Shown here in pieces: positions 7,370-15,031 of a stretch of 33,723 nucleotides of DNA (its first letter is position 1; every line of letters starts with the position of its first letter). The translations under genes were made by a program, and so were the position numbers. The notes beneath the pieces are model-generated. The model was not told the origin of the DNA and did not search any database. It saw only the letters and a program-made list of their open reading frames with translations. Source of the DNA: an uncultured Clostridia bacterium (lineage in GTDB: Bacteria; Bacillota; Clostridia; Oscillospirales; Acutalibacteraceae); contig CALYBJ010000027.1 of NCBI GenBank assembly GCA_944412445.1, forward strand, positions 1-33,723, written 5' to 3'.

Positions 7370-8104
7370 TCATTCTCCCTGCTTGTGTTCTTTTATTTTA
7401 TCTATCGCATCCCATGCCGCTCTCATCATTAACAGTGTTATTCCCGATAACAAGGCGAGCAGTATAAGAGGTATTGAAAATTTAAGCGAAAACGGATTTG
7501 ATACGTTTCTGCCGATTATAATGTAAAATGCCATTTTAGGAAGATAGCCTGCCGTGGATATCAATAAATACTTTATAAAGGGAAATTCCATGGCTCCGTA
7601 AAGCTGGCTTACGGAATTTACCGGGAAGCTGGGCAGAAGCCTGAAAATAAACAGCACCCAGGGATTCCCCTGTCCCTCGCTTTCAATAAGGCTTCTTGCT
7701 ATCTGGCTTTTCCTTATAAGCTTCTGAGCGTTGCCGCCGCCGGTATTCGTCCCCATAACATATTTCACGGAAAACAGCAGTATCATTCCCAGAATATTGA
7801 TTAAAAACGCCGCCGGTATCTTAAAAACCATTGCCGTTGCAACGCAGATAATTGAAATCGGGTATAACGGAAAGGCTGTTTTTACAAAATACAGCAGAAA
7901 AATTACAAGTATCAAAAGCCACAGATTGTCTATTGAAGCCACATTGTATTCAAGCTCCGTGAGCCATATTATATATTCCTGATATTTTTCCTCAAGATAA
8001 TGTATCTTAGATATAAACGACCATATTATAAGCAGTGCGGCTACCGTAAAGCAGACCATGGAAGCAAAAAACAACAGCCTGCGCACAATTTTTTCTTTAC
8101 TCAC
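7370..8104 (-). CDS. TVP38/TMEM64 (VTT domain) family membrane protein
   Basis: A 244-residue integral membrane protein of the DedA-like VTT superfamily, whose members are linked to lipid scrambling or membrane homeostasis; substrate unknown. It has an N-terminal membrane segment, several further hydrophobic helices, and the family signature FRLLPSFPVNSVSQLYGA with a following G-Y-LPK segment (about 150-190). Translation probably starts at GTG 8104, with GGTGA 7-8 bases upstream. It precedes galK with three bases between them. The link to galactose use is only by position. Confidence 0.82.
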   Translation of the reverse strand: MSKEKIVRRLLFFASMVCFTVAALLIIWSFISKIHYLEEKYQEYIIWLTELEYNVASIDNLWLLILVIFLLYFVKTAFPLYPISIICVATAMVFKIPAAFLINILGMILLFSVKYVMGTNTGGGNAQKLIRKSQIARSLIESEGQGNPWVLFIFRLLPSFPVNSVSQLYGAMEFPFIKYLLISTAGYLPKMAFYIIIGRNVSNPFSLKFSIPLILLALLSGITLLMMRAAWDAIDKIKEHKQGE

Positions 8105-8168
8105 AAAATATCACCGATCATGCCTGATTTAAACCCCGACAAAAATTTTATCGGTGTATTCCAAAACA

Positions 8169-8198
8169 ATTATAATTATTTTACCAAATAAATTGAAA
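8169..8198 (-). promoter_or_regulatory. Promoter of the TVP38-like gene and galK
   Basis: The minus strand reads TTTCAA (8198-8193), 18 bases, then TATAAT (8174-8169). A second choice is TTGCAG (8206-8201), 17 bases, TAAAAT (8183-8178). The first shares its -35 hexamer with the divergent promoter at 8193-8222. Confidence 0.5.
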
Positions 8199-8222
8199 AA
8201 CTGCAAGGGCTTATGCTATAAT
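8193..8222 (+). promoter_or_regulatory. Promoter of the D-2-hydroxyacid dehydrogenase gene
   Basis: TTGAAA (8193-8198), 18 bases, then TATAAT (8217-8222), with a TGC extended -10 at 8214-8216. Confidence 0.72.
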
Positions 8223-8258
8223 ATTTTAAAGAAAATAATTCTGAAGGGTGATTTTATT

Positions 8259-9218
8259 TTGAAAATAGTTATTCTTGACGGTTATACGACAAACCCCGGT
8301 GATTTGTCCTGGGATTTCCTTAATAAATACGGCGAAGCTGAAATCTATGACAGAACTCCGGCTGACAAAATTGTTGAAAGAGCAAAGGACGCCGATATTC
8401 TGGTAACAAACAAAACGCCTGTTACAAAAGAAGTTATCGACAGGCTTCCTAAGCTTAAATTCGTGGCGCTTCTCTCAACGGGCTACAACATCGCCGACTG
8501 CGATTACCTTAAAGAAAAAGGCATACCTGTTTCAAATATTCCCTCATACTCCACGGAAGCGGTTGCCCAGCTTGTTATGGCATTTCTCCTTGAGCTCAGC
8601 GTTAATGTCGGACTGCATACCCGGTCGGTAAAAAGCGGCGAATGGTCTGACAGTCTTGATTTCTGCTACTGGAAAGCTCCCATCTCCGAGCTTTACGGAA
8701 AAACCCTTGGAATTTTCGGCTTCGGCAGAATAGGAAACGCCGTAGCTGTAAGAGCCAAAGCCTTCGGAATGAATGTTGTTGCCTATACTCCCAGAATTCA
8801 CAAGCATTATCCGGATTTCGTAAAATTTATTTCCCTTGACGATATGCTGTCATCTGCCGACGCCGTATCTTTCCACTGTCCGTTAACCCCTGAAACAACA
8901 GGCATTGTCAACAATGATTTTATATCAAAAATGAAAGACGGAGCATTTTTAATCAACACCTCCAGAGGCCCGGTGCTTAACGAAAAGGATGTGGCAGAGG
9001 CTCTTAACTCGGGAAAGCTTGGAGGAGCAGGTCTTGACGTGCTTTCAACGGAGCCCCCGAAAAAAGACAATCCCCTTTTAACCGCTGAAAACTGCTTTAT
9101 TACTCCTCATATCGCATGGGCGGCTTTTGAAACAAGACAGAGACTTCTGGGAATTTTTGAATCCAACATAAAAGCTTTTATAATGGGTAATCCTCAGAAT
9201 GTAGTTAACTTTTTATAA
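8259..9218 (+). CDS. D-2-hydroxyacid dehydrogenase, glycerate dehydrogenase-like
   Basis: A 319-residue NAD(P)-dependent D-2-hydroxyacid dehydrogenase; sequence style is closest to glycerate/hydroxypyruvate reductases of Clostridia. The Rossmann motif GIFGFGRIG is at about 149-157. The catalytic set is visible: Arg in NTSRGP, Glu in STEPP and His in ITPHIAWA. The best start is TTG at 8259 with GAAGGGTG 8 bases upstream; the in-frame ATG at 8154 lies before the predicted promoter and is not credible. The 3' end overlaps the convergent gene at 9205 by 14 bases. Substrate specificity is inferred only. Confidence 0.88.
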   Translation: MKIVILDGYTTNPGDLSWDFLNKYGEAEIYDRTPADKIVERAKDADILVTNKTPVTKEVIDRLPKLKFVALLSTGYNIADCDYLKEKGIPVSNIPSYSTEAVAQLVMAFLLELSVNVGLHTRSVKSGEWSDSLDFCYWKAPISELYGKTLGIFGFGRIGNAVAVRAKAFGMNVVAYTPRIHKHYPDFVKFISLDDMLSSADAVSFHCPLTPETTGIVNNDFISKMKDGAFLINTSRGPVLNEKDVAEALNSGKLGGAGLDVLSTEPPKKDNPLLTAENCFITPHIAWAAFETRQRLLGIFESNIKAFIMGNPQNVVNFL

Positions 9219-9795
9219 TATCCCACAGCCATATTTTAACGGGAGATGTTCTGCTTAAAATATGGTCGGTAAAGTCATAATGAATATATACAGGTAAGCC
9301 CTCGGCGCTGTTTTTTTTAATATACAGCGCCGTTTTCCTTTTCCCGCCTTCTCCGTCAATATGAAAAACCCCTCCCTCATGAAGAGCTGCCACATTTTTT
9401 AAAAATCCCGCCGGACATTCTTTTCCTGAGCAGATTATCATATATCCGCTGTTTTCAAAAGCTCTTATATTAATTCCCCTGTATCCGACGCTGGAATAAA
9501 TAAGCTCAAGAATCGCTGCGCTTAAATATTCCGGACAGCAGGATATTTCACTGCCGGAAAGACTGCTTTCATAATCAAACCCGTATCCTGCCTCTTTTAA
9601 AAGCATTGACGCAGAAAATAAAATTTCCTCTGTCATTTCACCTGCCCTGCATCTGTACTTTACTCCGGCAGTTCCTTTTTCCATTCTGCCGATTAAAAGC
9701 TCCTTCGCCTTTTTACAGGCTTCCGAAACATCCCTCTCCGTTAAAAACACCCTCTGAAGCCTCTCCCTTGTATATTCTTCTTCTTTCCTCTCCAA
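9205..9795 (-). CDS. Unrecognised protein, possibly a degenerate histidine-kinase-type ATPase fold
   Basis: I do not recognise this 196-residue protein. It is soluble, with a charged helical N-terminus. From about residue 55 the pattern resembles a HATPase_c fold: an N-box-like CCPEYLSAAILELIYSSVGY, two strands, then a GG-FHIDGEGGKRKTALYI stretch that could be a G-box and final strand. The usual N-box Asn and DxGxG are missing, so nucleotide binding is doubtful. No phosphoacceptor His domain is seen. AGGGGAG lies 6-7 bases before TTG 9795; GTG 9798 is the alternative but is too close. The promoter is unclear. Confidence 0.55.
   Translation of the reverse strand: MERKEEEYTRERLQRVFLTERDVSEACKKAKELLIGRMEKGTAGVKYRCRAGEMTEEILFSASMLLKEAGYGFDYESSLSGSEISCCPEYLSAAILELIYSSVGYRGINIRAFENSGYMIICSGKECPAGFLKNVAALHEGGVFHIDGEGGKRKTALYIKKNSAEGLPVYIHYDFTDHILSRTSPVKIWLWDIIKS
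9229..9265. repeat. 11-bp inverted repeat after the dehydrogenase stop
   Basis: ccatattttaa (9229-9239) and ttaaaatatgg (9255-9265) are perfect inverted repeats with a 15-base loop. They lie 10 bases after the 9218 stop and inside the 3' part of the opposite gene. No T-tract follows on either strand. Confidence 0.45.
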
Positions 9796-9907
9796 CACTT
9801 TCTCCCCTTATTGTGAAAATTTTCATTTGTTTTCAGTTAATCATATTGTAGTTTTTGTAGGACTTAAACAAATATTATTAAATCCGGTTAAAATTTTAAC
9901 AAAACAC

Positions 9908-9936
9908 TTGAATATTATTAGAAATCGAGATAAAAT
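9908..9936 (+). promoter_or_regulatory. gapA promoter
   Basis: TTGAAT (9908-9913), 17 bases, then TAAAAT (9931-9936), about 55 bases before the start codon. Confidence 0.7.
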
Positions 9937-9991
9937 ATAAAAGCAAAAATATTTATGACTTTTGTCATGTTAAAAATTGGAGGAAATTTAA

Positions 9992-11023
9992 ATGTCAGTT
10001 AAAGTTGCTATTAACGGATTCGGAAGAATCGGCCGTCTCGCTTTCAGACAGATGTTCGGCGCAGAAGGTTATGACGTTGTTGCTATCAACGACCTTACAG
10101 ATCCTGCTATGCTTGCTAATCTTCTGAAATATGACACCGCTCAGGGCGGTTACTGCGGAAAGATCGGTGAAAACCTTCACACTGTTGAAGCCGGTGAGGA
10201 TTCAATCACTGTTGACGGCAAAAAAATCACCATCTACGCTATCAAAGACGCTAAAGATCTTCCCTGGGGCGAAATCGGCGTTGACGTTGTTCTTGAGTGC
10301 ACTGGTTTCTACTGCTCAAAGGAGAAATCTCAGGCTCACATCGACGCAGGCGCTAAGAAAGTTGTTATTTCTGCTCCCGCAGGCAACGACCTTAAAACTA
10401 TCGTTTACAGCGTAAACGAGAAGACTCTTACAACTGATGATAAAATCATTTCAGCTGCTTCCTGCACAACTAACTGCCTCGCTCCCATGGCTAAGGCTCT
10501 TAACGATTACGCTCCCATCCAGAGCGGTATCATGGCTACTATCCACGCTTACACAGGCGACCAGATGATCCTTGACGGTCCTCACAGAAAGGGCGACAAG
10601 AGAAGAGCAAGAGCAGGCGCTGCAAACATCGTTCCCAACTCAACAGGCGCTGCAAAGGCTATCGGCCTTGTTATCCCCGAGCTTAACGGAAAGCTCATCG
10701 GTTCCGCTCAGCGTGTTCCCGTAACAACCGGTTCAACTACTATCCTTACCGCTGTTGTTAAGGGCGCAGATATCACAAAGGAAGGCATCAACGCTGCTAT
10801 GAAGGCTGCCGCTTCCGAGAGCTTCGGCTACAACGAGGATCCCATCGTTTCTTCCGATGTTATCGGTATGAGATACGGCTCACTCTTTGATGCTACTCAG
10901 ACCATGGTTGCTAAGATTGCCGACGATCTCTATGAGGTTCAGGTTGTTTCCTGGTACGACAACGAGAACAGCTACACCAGCCAGATGGTTCGTACAATCA
11001 AGTACTTTGCTGAACTCGGCTAA
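9992..11023 (+). CDS. gapA: Type I glyceraldehyde-3-phosphate dehydrogenase
   Basis: The 343-residue glycolytic enzyme oxidises glyceraldehyde-3-phosphate to 1,3-bisphosphoglycerate. It shows the N-terminal [10 protein letters not shown] nucleotide fold, Asp34 in INDL (favouring NAD+), the catalytic Cys158 in [12 protein letters not shown] and His185 in HAYTGDQ. The C-terminal [10 protein letters not shown] is intact. Codon choice is noticeably more biased than in neighbours (many GCT, GTT, ATC and AAC), as expected for a highly expressed gene. GGAGGAAATTTAA sets the ATG. It has its own promoter and terminator, so it is monocistronic. Confidence 0.97.
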   Translation: MSVKVAINGFGRIGRLAFRQMFGAEGYDVVAINDLTDPAMLANLLKYDTAQGGYCGKIGENLHTVEAGEDSITVDGKKITIYAIKDAKDLPWGEIGVDVVLECTGFYCSKEKSQAHIDAGAKKVVISAPAGNDLKTIVYSVNEKTLTTDDKIISAASCTTNCLAPMAKALNDYAPIQSGIMATIHAYTGDQMILDGPHRKGDKRRARAGAANIVPNSTGAAKAIGLVIPELNGKLIGSAQRVPVTTGSTTILTAVVKGADITKEGINAAMKAAASESFGYNEDPIVSSDVIGMRYGSLFDATQTMVAKIADDLYEVQVVSWYDNENSYTSQMVRTIKYFAELG

Positions 11024-11044
11024 TATTTAAAAAATAATTTTTTG

Positions 11045-11070
11045 CCGGCTGTTTCAAACAGCCGGTTTTA
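11045..11070 (+). terminator. gapA terminator
   Basis: CCGGCTGTT (11045-11053) pairs with AACAGCCGG (11057-11065), followed by TTTTATTT. Confidence 0.85.
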
Positions 11071-11093
11071 TTTATATTTCTTTTTGCAAACTA

Positions 11094-11122
11094 TTGATTA
11101 ATTCCGCCTTTTATGATAATAT
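11094..11122 (+). promoter_or_regulatory. Promoter of the Gfo/Idh/MocA gene
   Basis: TTGATT (11094-11099), 17 bases, then TAATAT (11117-11122), 50 bases before the start codon. Confidence 0.6.
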
Positions 11123-11171
11123 TCTGATTGCATTTAATTGTAAAACTTCTTTTAAGGAAGGAAGATATATT

Positions 11172-12455
11172 ATGAGCAAAAAACCTGTTACTGCCGTAAT
11201 TGTAGGCGCCGGTCACAGAGCCATTATTTACGCCGACTACTCTCTTGAGCATCCGGACGAGCTTAAAATCGTCGGAATCGCCGAGCCTGACGAGGAAAGA
11301 CGCACCGAAGCTGCCGAAAAATATTCCATTCCAAAGGAAAACTGTTTTTACGACTCCTACGAGCTTGCGAAAAAAGGCAGAATTGCCGACGTTATTATAA
11401 ACGGTACTATGGACAAATATCATGTAGTCACTTCTCTGCCGCTTTTGGAGCTGGGATACGATATGCTTCTTGAAAAGCCCTTTGCCGTCAATAAGAACGA
11501 AATGAGGCTGCTTGTAAACACTGCAAAAAAATTCGGCAACAAGGTTATGGTATGTCATGTTTTAAGATATTCCGAATTCTACAAGAATATTAAAAAGACT
11601 CTTATGTCCGGGGAAATAGGAGATATTTTAAGCATACAGCTTTCGGAAAACGTCAGCTATCACCATTACGCCACCTCCTATGTAAGAGGCAAATGGGCAA
11701 ACTCCGGCGAAAGCGGCACCTCAATGCTTCTTGCAAAATGCTGTCATGATATTGATATGATGATGTGGCTTATGGGGAATGTCAAGCCGGTTTATGCCTG
11801 CAGTACAGGCTCCCTTCAGTACTTCAAAAAAGAAAACGCTCCGGAAAATTCGGGAGAAAGATGCCTGCTTGACTGTCCGTTAACCGACACCTGTAATTTA
11901 TCCGCAAAAAGAATGTATCTTGATATGCCCGGCTGCTGGGATTTTTATGTATGGCCGGAGCTTCACCACGCTCCGTATAACGAAAAATACGAATATCTTA
12001 AAAACATAAGCCCCTACGGCCGATGCGCATTTAAGTGCGGCAACAACGTTGCGGATCACCAGTCGGTTATAATCAAATTCAGCAGCGGCGCCACAGGCAG
12101 TCATAACCTTACCGGCGGCAGTGCTTTTTCCATGCGTTCAATACATATTATCGGAACAAAAGGCGAAATCGACGGAAGCTTTGAGGAGCAGAAGTTTACA
12201 GTTTCATATATCAACCCTCACGCCGACAGCGATCATGACGAAAAAGTCGTTGACCTTTCCGACAGATGCTCCGCAGGTATAGGACACGGCGGCGGCGACC
12301 ACGCTCTCGTTGCCGACTTCATTAAATATGTAAGAAACGAGGAAACCTCTTTTTCCTGCACCTCTCTTTCCGATTCCGTAACAGGTCACCTTGTTGTTTT
12401 CGCCGCAGATGAGTCAATGGAAAAGGGCGGCGTTCCGGTTAAAACAAGATTGTAA
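11172..12455 (+). CDS. Gfo/Idh/MocA family oxidoreductase
   Basis: A 427-residue NAD(P)-dependent oxidoreductase of the Gfo/Idh/MocA superfamily, which acts on sugars, inositols and glycan derivatives. The N-terminal Rossmann fold has VIVGAGHRA (about 9-17), and the family EKP motif is at about 101-103, with the catalytic region CCHDIDMMMWLMG further on. Several Cys in the middle (about residues 233-285) form an insert not typical of the smallest members. The start at 11172 has AAGGAAGG upstream; the in-frame 11094 start lies on the promoter. Substrate is unknown. It is followed after 83 bases by the cysteine-rich gene on the same strand. Confidence 0.85.
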   Translation: MSKKPVTAVIVGAGHRAIIYADYSLEHPDELKIVGIAEPDEERRTEAAEKYSIPKENCFYDSYELAKKGRIADVIINGTMDKYHVVTSLPLLELGYDMLLEKPFAVNKNEMRLLVNTAKKFGNKVMVCHVLRYSEFYKNIKKTLMSGEIGDILSIQLSENVSYHHYATSYVRGKWANSGESGTSMLLAKCCHDIDMMMWLMGNVKPVYACSTGSLQYFKKENAPENSGERCLLDCPLTDTCNLSAKRMYLDMPGCWDFYVWPELHHAPYNEKYEYLKNISPYGRCAFKCGNNVADHQSVIIKFSSGATGSHNLTGGSAFSMRSIHIIGTKGEIDGSFEEQKFTVSYINPHADSDHDEKVVDLSDRCSAGIGHGGGDHALVADFIKYVRNEETSFSCTSLSDSVTGHLVVFAADESMEKGGVPVKTRL

Positions 12456-12538
12456 AATTTAATGTAACACAATTTTTATCCTCCCATAAAATGATATTGA
12501 AGTTTAACGATTTCAATTCTTTTAAGGAGGATTTTTTT

Positions 12539-13375
12539 ATGAGCGACAACCATGATGTTTCATGCAAAAAAATTAAAGAGGCTGTTTGCATTGACACATC
12601 GAGAGTTTACGATTCCTGCGCCGATAAAGACTGTCTTGCGGACATGAGGGTTTACTTTACCGACGCCGCCCAAAGCGTTATTGACAACGCCACAAGCATC
12701 AGATGCAGATGCTGCGAGGTTATTAACGTTTATTCCGAGGTTGAAAAAGTGCCCTTTAACAGGGGCTTTTACTCCGTTGACTTAACATTTTTCTTCTCGG
12801 TGACTCTTGATGTTTACACTTCCTCAAACTGCCCCCCTGAAACGGTCTGCGGTCTTACGGTATTTTCCAAAAAGTGCATCCTTTACGGCAGTGAGGGCAA
12901 TGTCAAAATCTTTTCCTCCGAATATTCGGAGCATGAAGCCGACGAACAGCTTCCGGCAGTTTCAAGCAACCCCAGAGCCAAAATCCAGGTTGCGGAGCCT
13001 TTGTGCCTTGACGCAAAAATCTGCCGTCCCTGCGACTGCTGCAACAATTTAAGGGATATTTCCTGCGGCATACCTCACTGCGTTAAAAGACGCTTCAGCG
13101 GTCAGTTCTGTCATCAGAGCGACGAAAAGGCTGTAAGAGTTACTATCGGCATTTTCACTATCGTTCAGCTTGAACGGGATGTTCAGATGCTTATTCCCGC
13201 ATACGACTTCTGTATGCCCTGCAAGGAATGTTCCTGCGATACGGAAGACCCCTGCGATTCCTTCAGAAAAATCAAGTTCCCCGTAGGCGAATTCTTTCCC
13301 CCCAGCGAACAGTGCGCCGACGATTATGACGACAAATTCTCAGGACCTCAGTGCTCCTGCGGCTGCGGAAAATAA
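12539..13375 (+). CDS. Cysteine-rich protein of unknown function
   Basis: Function is not recognised. The 278-residue product has 27 Cys (about 10 per cent), no signal peptide and no membrane segment. Notable are CIDTSRVYDSC near the N-terminus (about 18-28), a CRCC cluster, paired CxxC-type clusters around 155-180, and a CSCGCGK C-terminus. The segment VPFNRGFYSVDLTFFFSVT, repeated in style later, resembles the beta-rich modules of clostridial SPOCS/coat-like proteins, so a spore-coat role is possible but unproven. The strong AAGGAGG site fixes the ATG at 12539. No certain sigma-A promoter was found. Confidence 0.7.
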   Translation: MSDNHDVSCKKIKEAVCIDTSRVYDSCADKDCLADMRVYFTDAAQSVIDNATSIRCRCCEVINVYSEVEKVPFNRGFYSVDLTFFFSVTLDVYTSSNCPPETVCGLTVFSKKCILYGSEGNVKIFSSEYSEHEADEQLPAVSSNPRAKIQVAEPLCLDAKICRPCDCCNNLRDISCGIPHCVKRRFSGQFCHQSDEKAVRVTIGIFTIVQLERDVQMLIPAYDFCMPCKECSCDTEDPCDSFRKIKFPVGEFFPPSEQCADDYDDKFSGPQCSCGCGK

Positions 13376-13387
13376 ATAACGGACAAT

Positions 13388-13415
13388 AAAAACGGCTCCG
13401 CTTCAAACGGAGCCG
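13388..13415 (-). terminator. Minus-strand terminator-like hairpin
   Basis: CGGCTCCG (13393-13400) and CGGAGCCG (13408-13415) flank a 7-base loop. On the minus strand five T residues follow, while on the plus strand there is no T-tract. It would stop transcripts coming from the 13584 gene. Confidence 0.65.
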
Positions 13416-13524
13416 CAGCGCGCATAAAAGTCAGTTTATAAATTTCCGCACGGCGGCAGACTGTGAGAAATGAGACTGAATCGAGGCTTCGGCGGCACGA
13501 GCCGCACAAAGTAACTGTCAGCCT

Positions 13525-13573
13525 TAAAAAATCACGGAAATCCTTGAATACAAGGATTTCCGCATTTTATTTT
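13525..13573. terminator. Bidirectional terminator between convergent genes
   Basis: CGGAAATCCTTG (13535-13546) and CAAGGATTTCCG (13551-13562) form a perfect 12-bp stem with loop AATA. ATTTTATTTT follows on the plus strand and TGATTTTTT on the minus strand. The space between this and the 13388 hairpin (13416-13524) holds a small GCGGC/GCCGC hairpin at 13492-13505 and nothing else I can name. Confidence 0.8.
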
Positions 13574-13583
13574 AAGTAAATTG

Positions 13584-14903
13584 TCACACCGGAACGGCTG
13601 TGATCTGACATTCGCTTTTTATTCTTTGCACATCAACGGCAGACAGCAGTTTCTTTTCCGCAAGTGCCTCGGCAAGCTTTTCAAAAAATATCCGGTTTTT
13701 TGACAAAATTTCTTTTGCTTTGCGGTAATATTTTTCTACTTCACCAGCAATCACCTCTTCCTGTGCTGACAACAGACGCTGCGAGTCATTGAAATCAGTC
13801 GAATGAAGATGCAGACCGCAGATGCCGATATCAACGATTAAATATCTTGTCATATTAAAAGCCTGATCCAAATCAGAACTGCATCCGATATCGTTAATTC
13901 CGAATTTCTGCTCTATGGCCGCGCACCCTCCCAGATGACTTATAATACGGCTTTTTTCCCAGTAAAGCGGTGTTTTTCTGTTATCATTATAATAATTTGT
14001 AAATCCGCCTTGCTTTCTGTCCGCGTTATACGCTGAAATAAGCGTTACGCTTCCCGGACAGAGCACTTCGGATATTACTGCGTGCCCTGCCTCGTGATAC
14101 GCAATCTGCGAAACGATATTCTCAGGATCCGAAAGAGCACCGGAAAAATATTCCTGTTCATAAGCAAAGCCGGCTTCATCATCGGGAAAAGCATGGAACA
14201 TCGTACGTACGCAGGCTTTCAGAAAATGCTCCATGGTGATGAATTCTGCACGCTCATATCCGGCGTACAGGCCTGCTTCATTAATTACCGTCTCCAGCTC
14301 GGCGCAGGAGCACCTGTCCATTATTTTCGCGATAACGGCAGGATCTATACTTTCGTCACAGCTTTTGGATTTAAGGTAATATGCTATTATTTCCTCGGCA
14401 TCTTTTCCGCAGGGAGCATTTACCTCAATTGTTCGGTCAAACCGTCCGGCTCTGCGAAGTGAATAAGGAAGACTTTTCATATTGTTTACCGTTGCCAGGA
14501 CAAATATCTGTTTATCCTTTGCCTCATCGATGCACGACTGTACCGTGACATATTCTTCCGCGTCCGGATGCAGCTCGTCTCCGTTTGCGAATTTATCCAT
14601 GTCATCAAGATAGACTATGGACGGCGCATTTTCTACTGCATTTTCAAAGGTGGTTTTTATTTTTTTGACGAAATCTCCGTTGGGAGAATCCTTGCGGCAG
14701 CAAAATACCCTGCGCCCGCTGTCCTGTATGACGGCTCTTGCCATTAAAGATTTACCGACTCCCGGTTTCCCGTAAAGCAGAAGTCCTCTCGGCGCAGATA
14801 CGCCCAATATGTCATAAGCCTCCCTGTTTTTCAGCGTATCGCTTATTTGCTGCAAATCCTTTTTTATAGAAGAATAACCGATGATCCTGTCAAATGCGTT
14901 CAT
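13584..14903 (-). CDS. Soluble FtsH-like AAA+ ATPase with M41 peptidase domain
   Basis: A 439-residue AAA+ protein related to FtsH but lacking the two membrane segments and periplasmic domain. AAA module: Walker A GKPGVGKS (45-52), Walker B IVYLDD (96-101), SRH with LRRAGRFDR (149-157). M41 module: zinc motif HEAGH (270-274) and likely third ligand Asp344 in CSSDL. Two oddities: Walker B ends DD rather than DE, and the FVG pore loop is absent because about seven residues between Walker A and B are missing. It may process substrates differently from FtsH. ATG 14903 has AAAGGA at good spacing; 14912 and 14954 are weaker. It is divergent from a WYL regulator 128 bases away. Confidence 0.82.
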   Translation of the reverse strand: MNAFDRIIGYSSIKKDLQQISDTLKNREAYDILGVSAPRGLLLYGKPGVGKSLMARAVIQDSGRRVFCCRKDSPNGDFVKKIKTTFENAVENAPSIVYLDDMDKFANGDELHPDAEEYVTVQSCIDEAKDKQIFVLATVNNMKSLPYSLRRAGRFDRTIEVNAPCGKDAEEIIAYYLKSKSCDESIDPAVIAKIMDRCSCAELETVINEAGLYAGYERAEFITMEHFLKACVRTMFHAFPDDEAGFAYEQEYFSGALSDPENIVSQIAYHEAGHAVISEVLCPGSVTLISAYNADRKQGGFTNYYNDNRKTPLYWEKSRIISHLGGCAAIEQKFGINDIGCSSDLDQAFNMTRYLIVDIGICGLHLHSTDFNDSQRLLSAQEEVIAGEVEKYYRKAKEILSKNRIFFEKLAEALAEKKLLSAVDVQRIKSECQITAVPV

Positions 14904-14980
14904 AAAAAACATCCTTTCTTTTTCATCATTTCTGCTGTACTTAACAAATACCACAACTGATATACCTTTTTTGTCTCATC

Positions 14981-14996
14981 GCATCTTGTAAAATGC
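14981..14996. promoter_or_regulatory. Imperfect palindrome over the WYL promoter -35
   Basis: GCATCTT-GT-AAAATGC is a 16-bp palindrome with one mismatched pair, overlapping the TTGTAA hexamer. Flanking ATC/GAT extend it with a one-base offset. It is a candidate operator for the WYL protein in the shared divergent region. Confidence 0.35.
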
Positions 14997-15014
14997 AGAT
15001 GATGATAATATAAT
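14986..15014 (+). promoter_or_regulatory. Promoter of the WYL regulator gene
   Basis: TTGTAA (14986-14991), 17 bases, then TATAAT (15009-15014). The transcript would start near 15021, giving a leader of only about 11 bases that begins at the ribosome site. Confidence 0.7.
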
Positions 15015-15031
15015 TGTATAGAGGTGAGAAT

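Noticed and set aside
8154..8258. N-terminal extension of the D-2-hydroxyacid dehydrogenase
   Set aside because: It would begin upstream of the promoter and does not align with the family; the TTG at 8259 has a proper ribosome site.
11091..11558. 155-codon minus-strand frame over the start of the Gfo/Idh/MocA gene
   Set aside because: No ribosome site or family features; the opposite strand encodes an intact Rossmann domain.
13416..13524. Possible small RNA or riboswitch after the Cys-rich gene
   Set aside because: Only one short GC hairpin is apparent; no promoter or known conserved core could be found.
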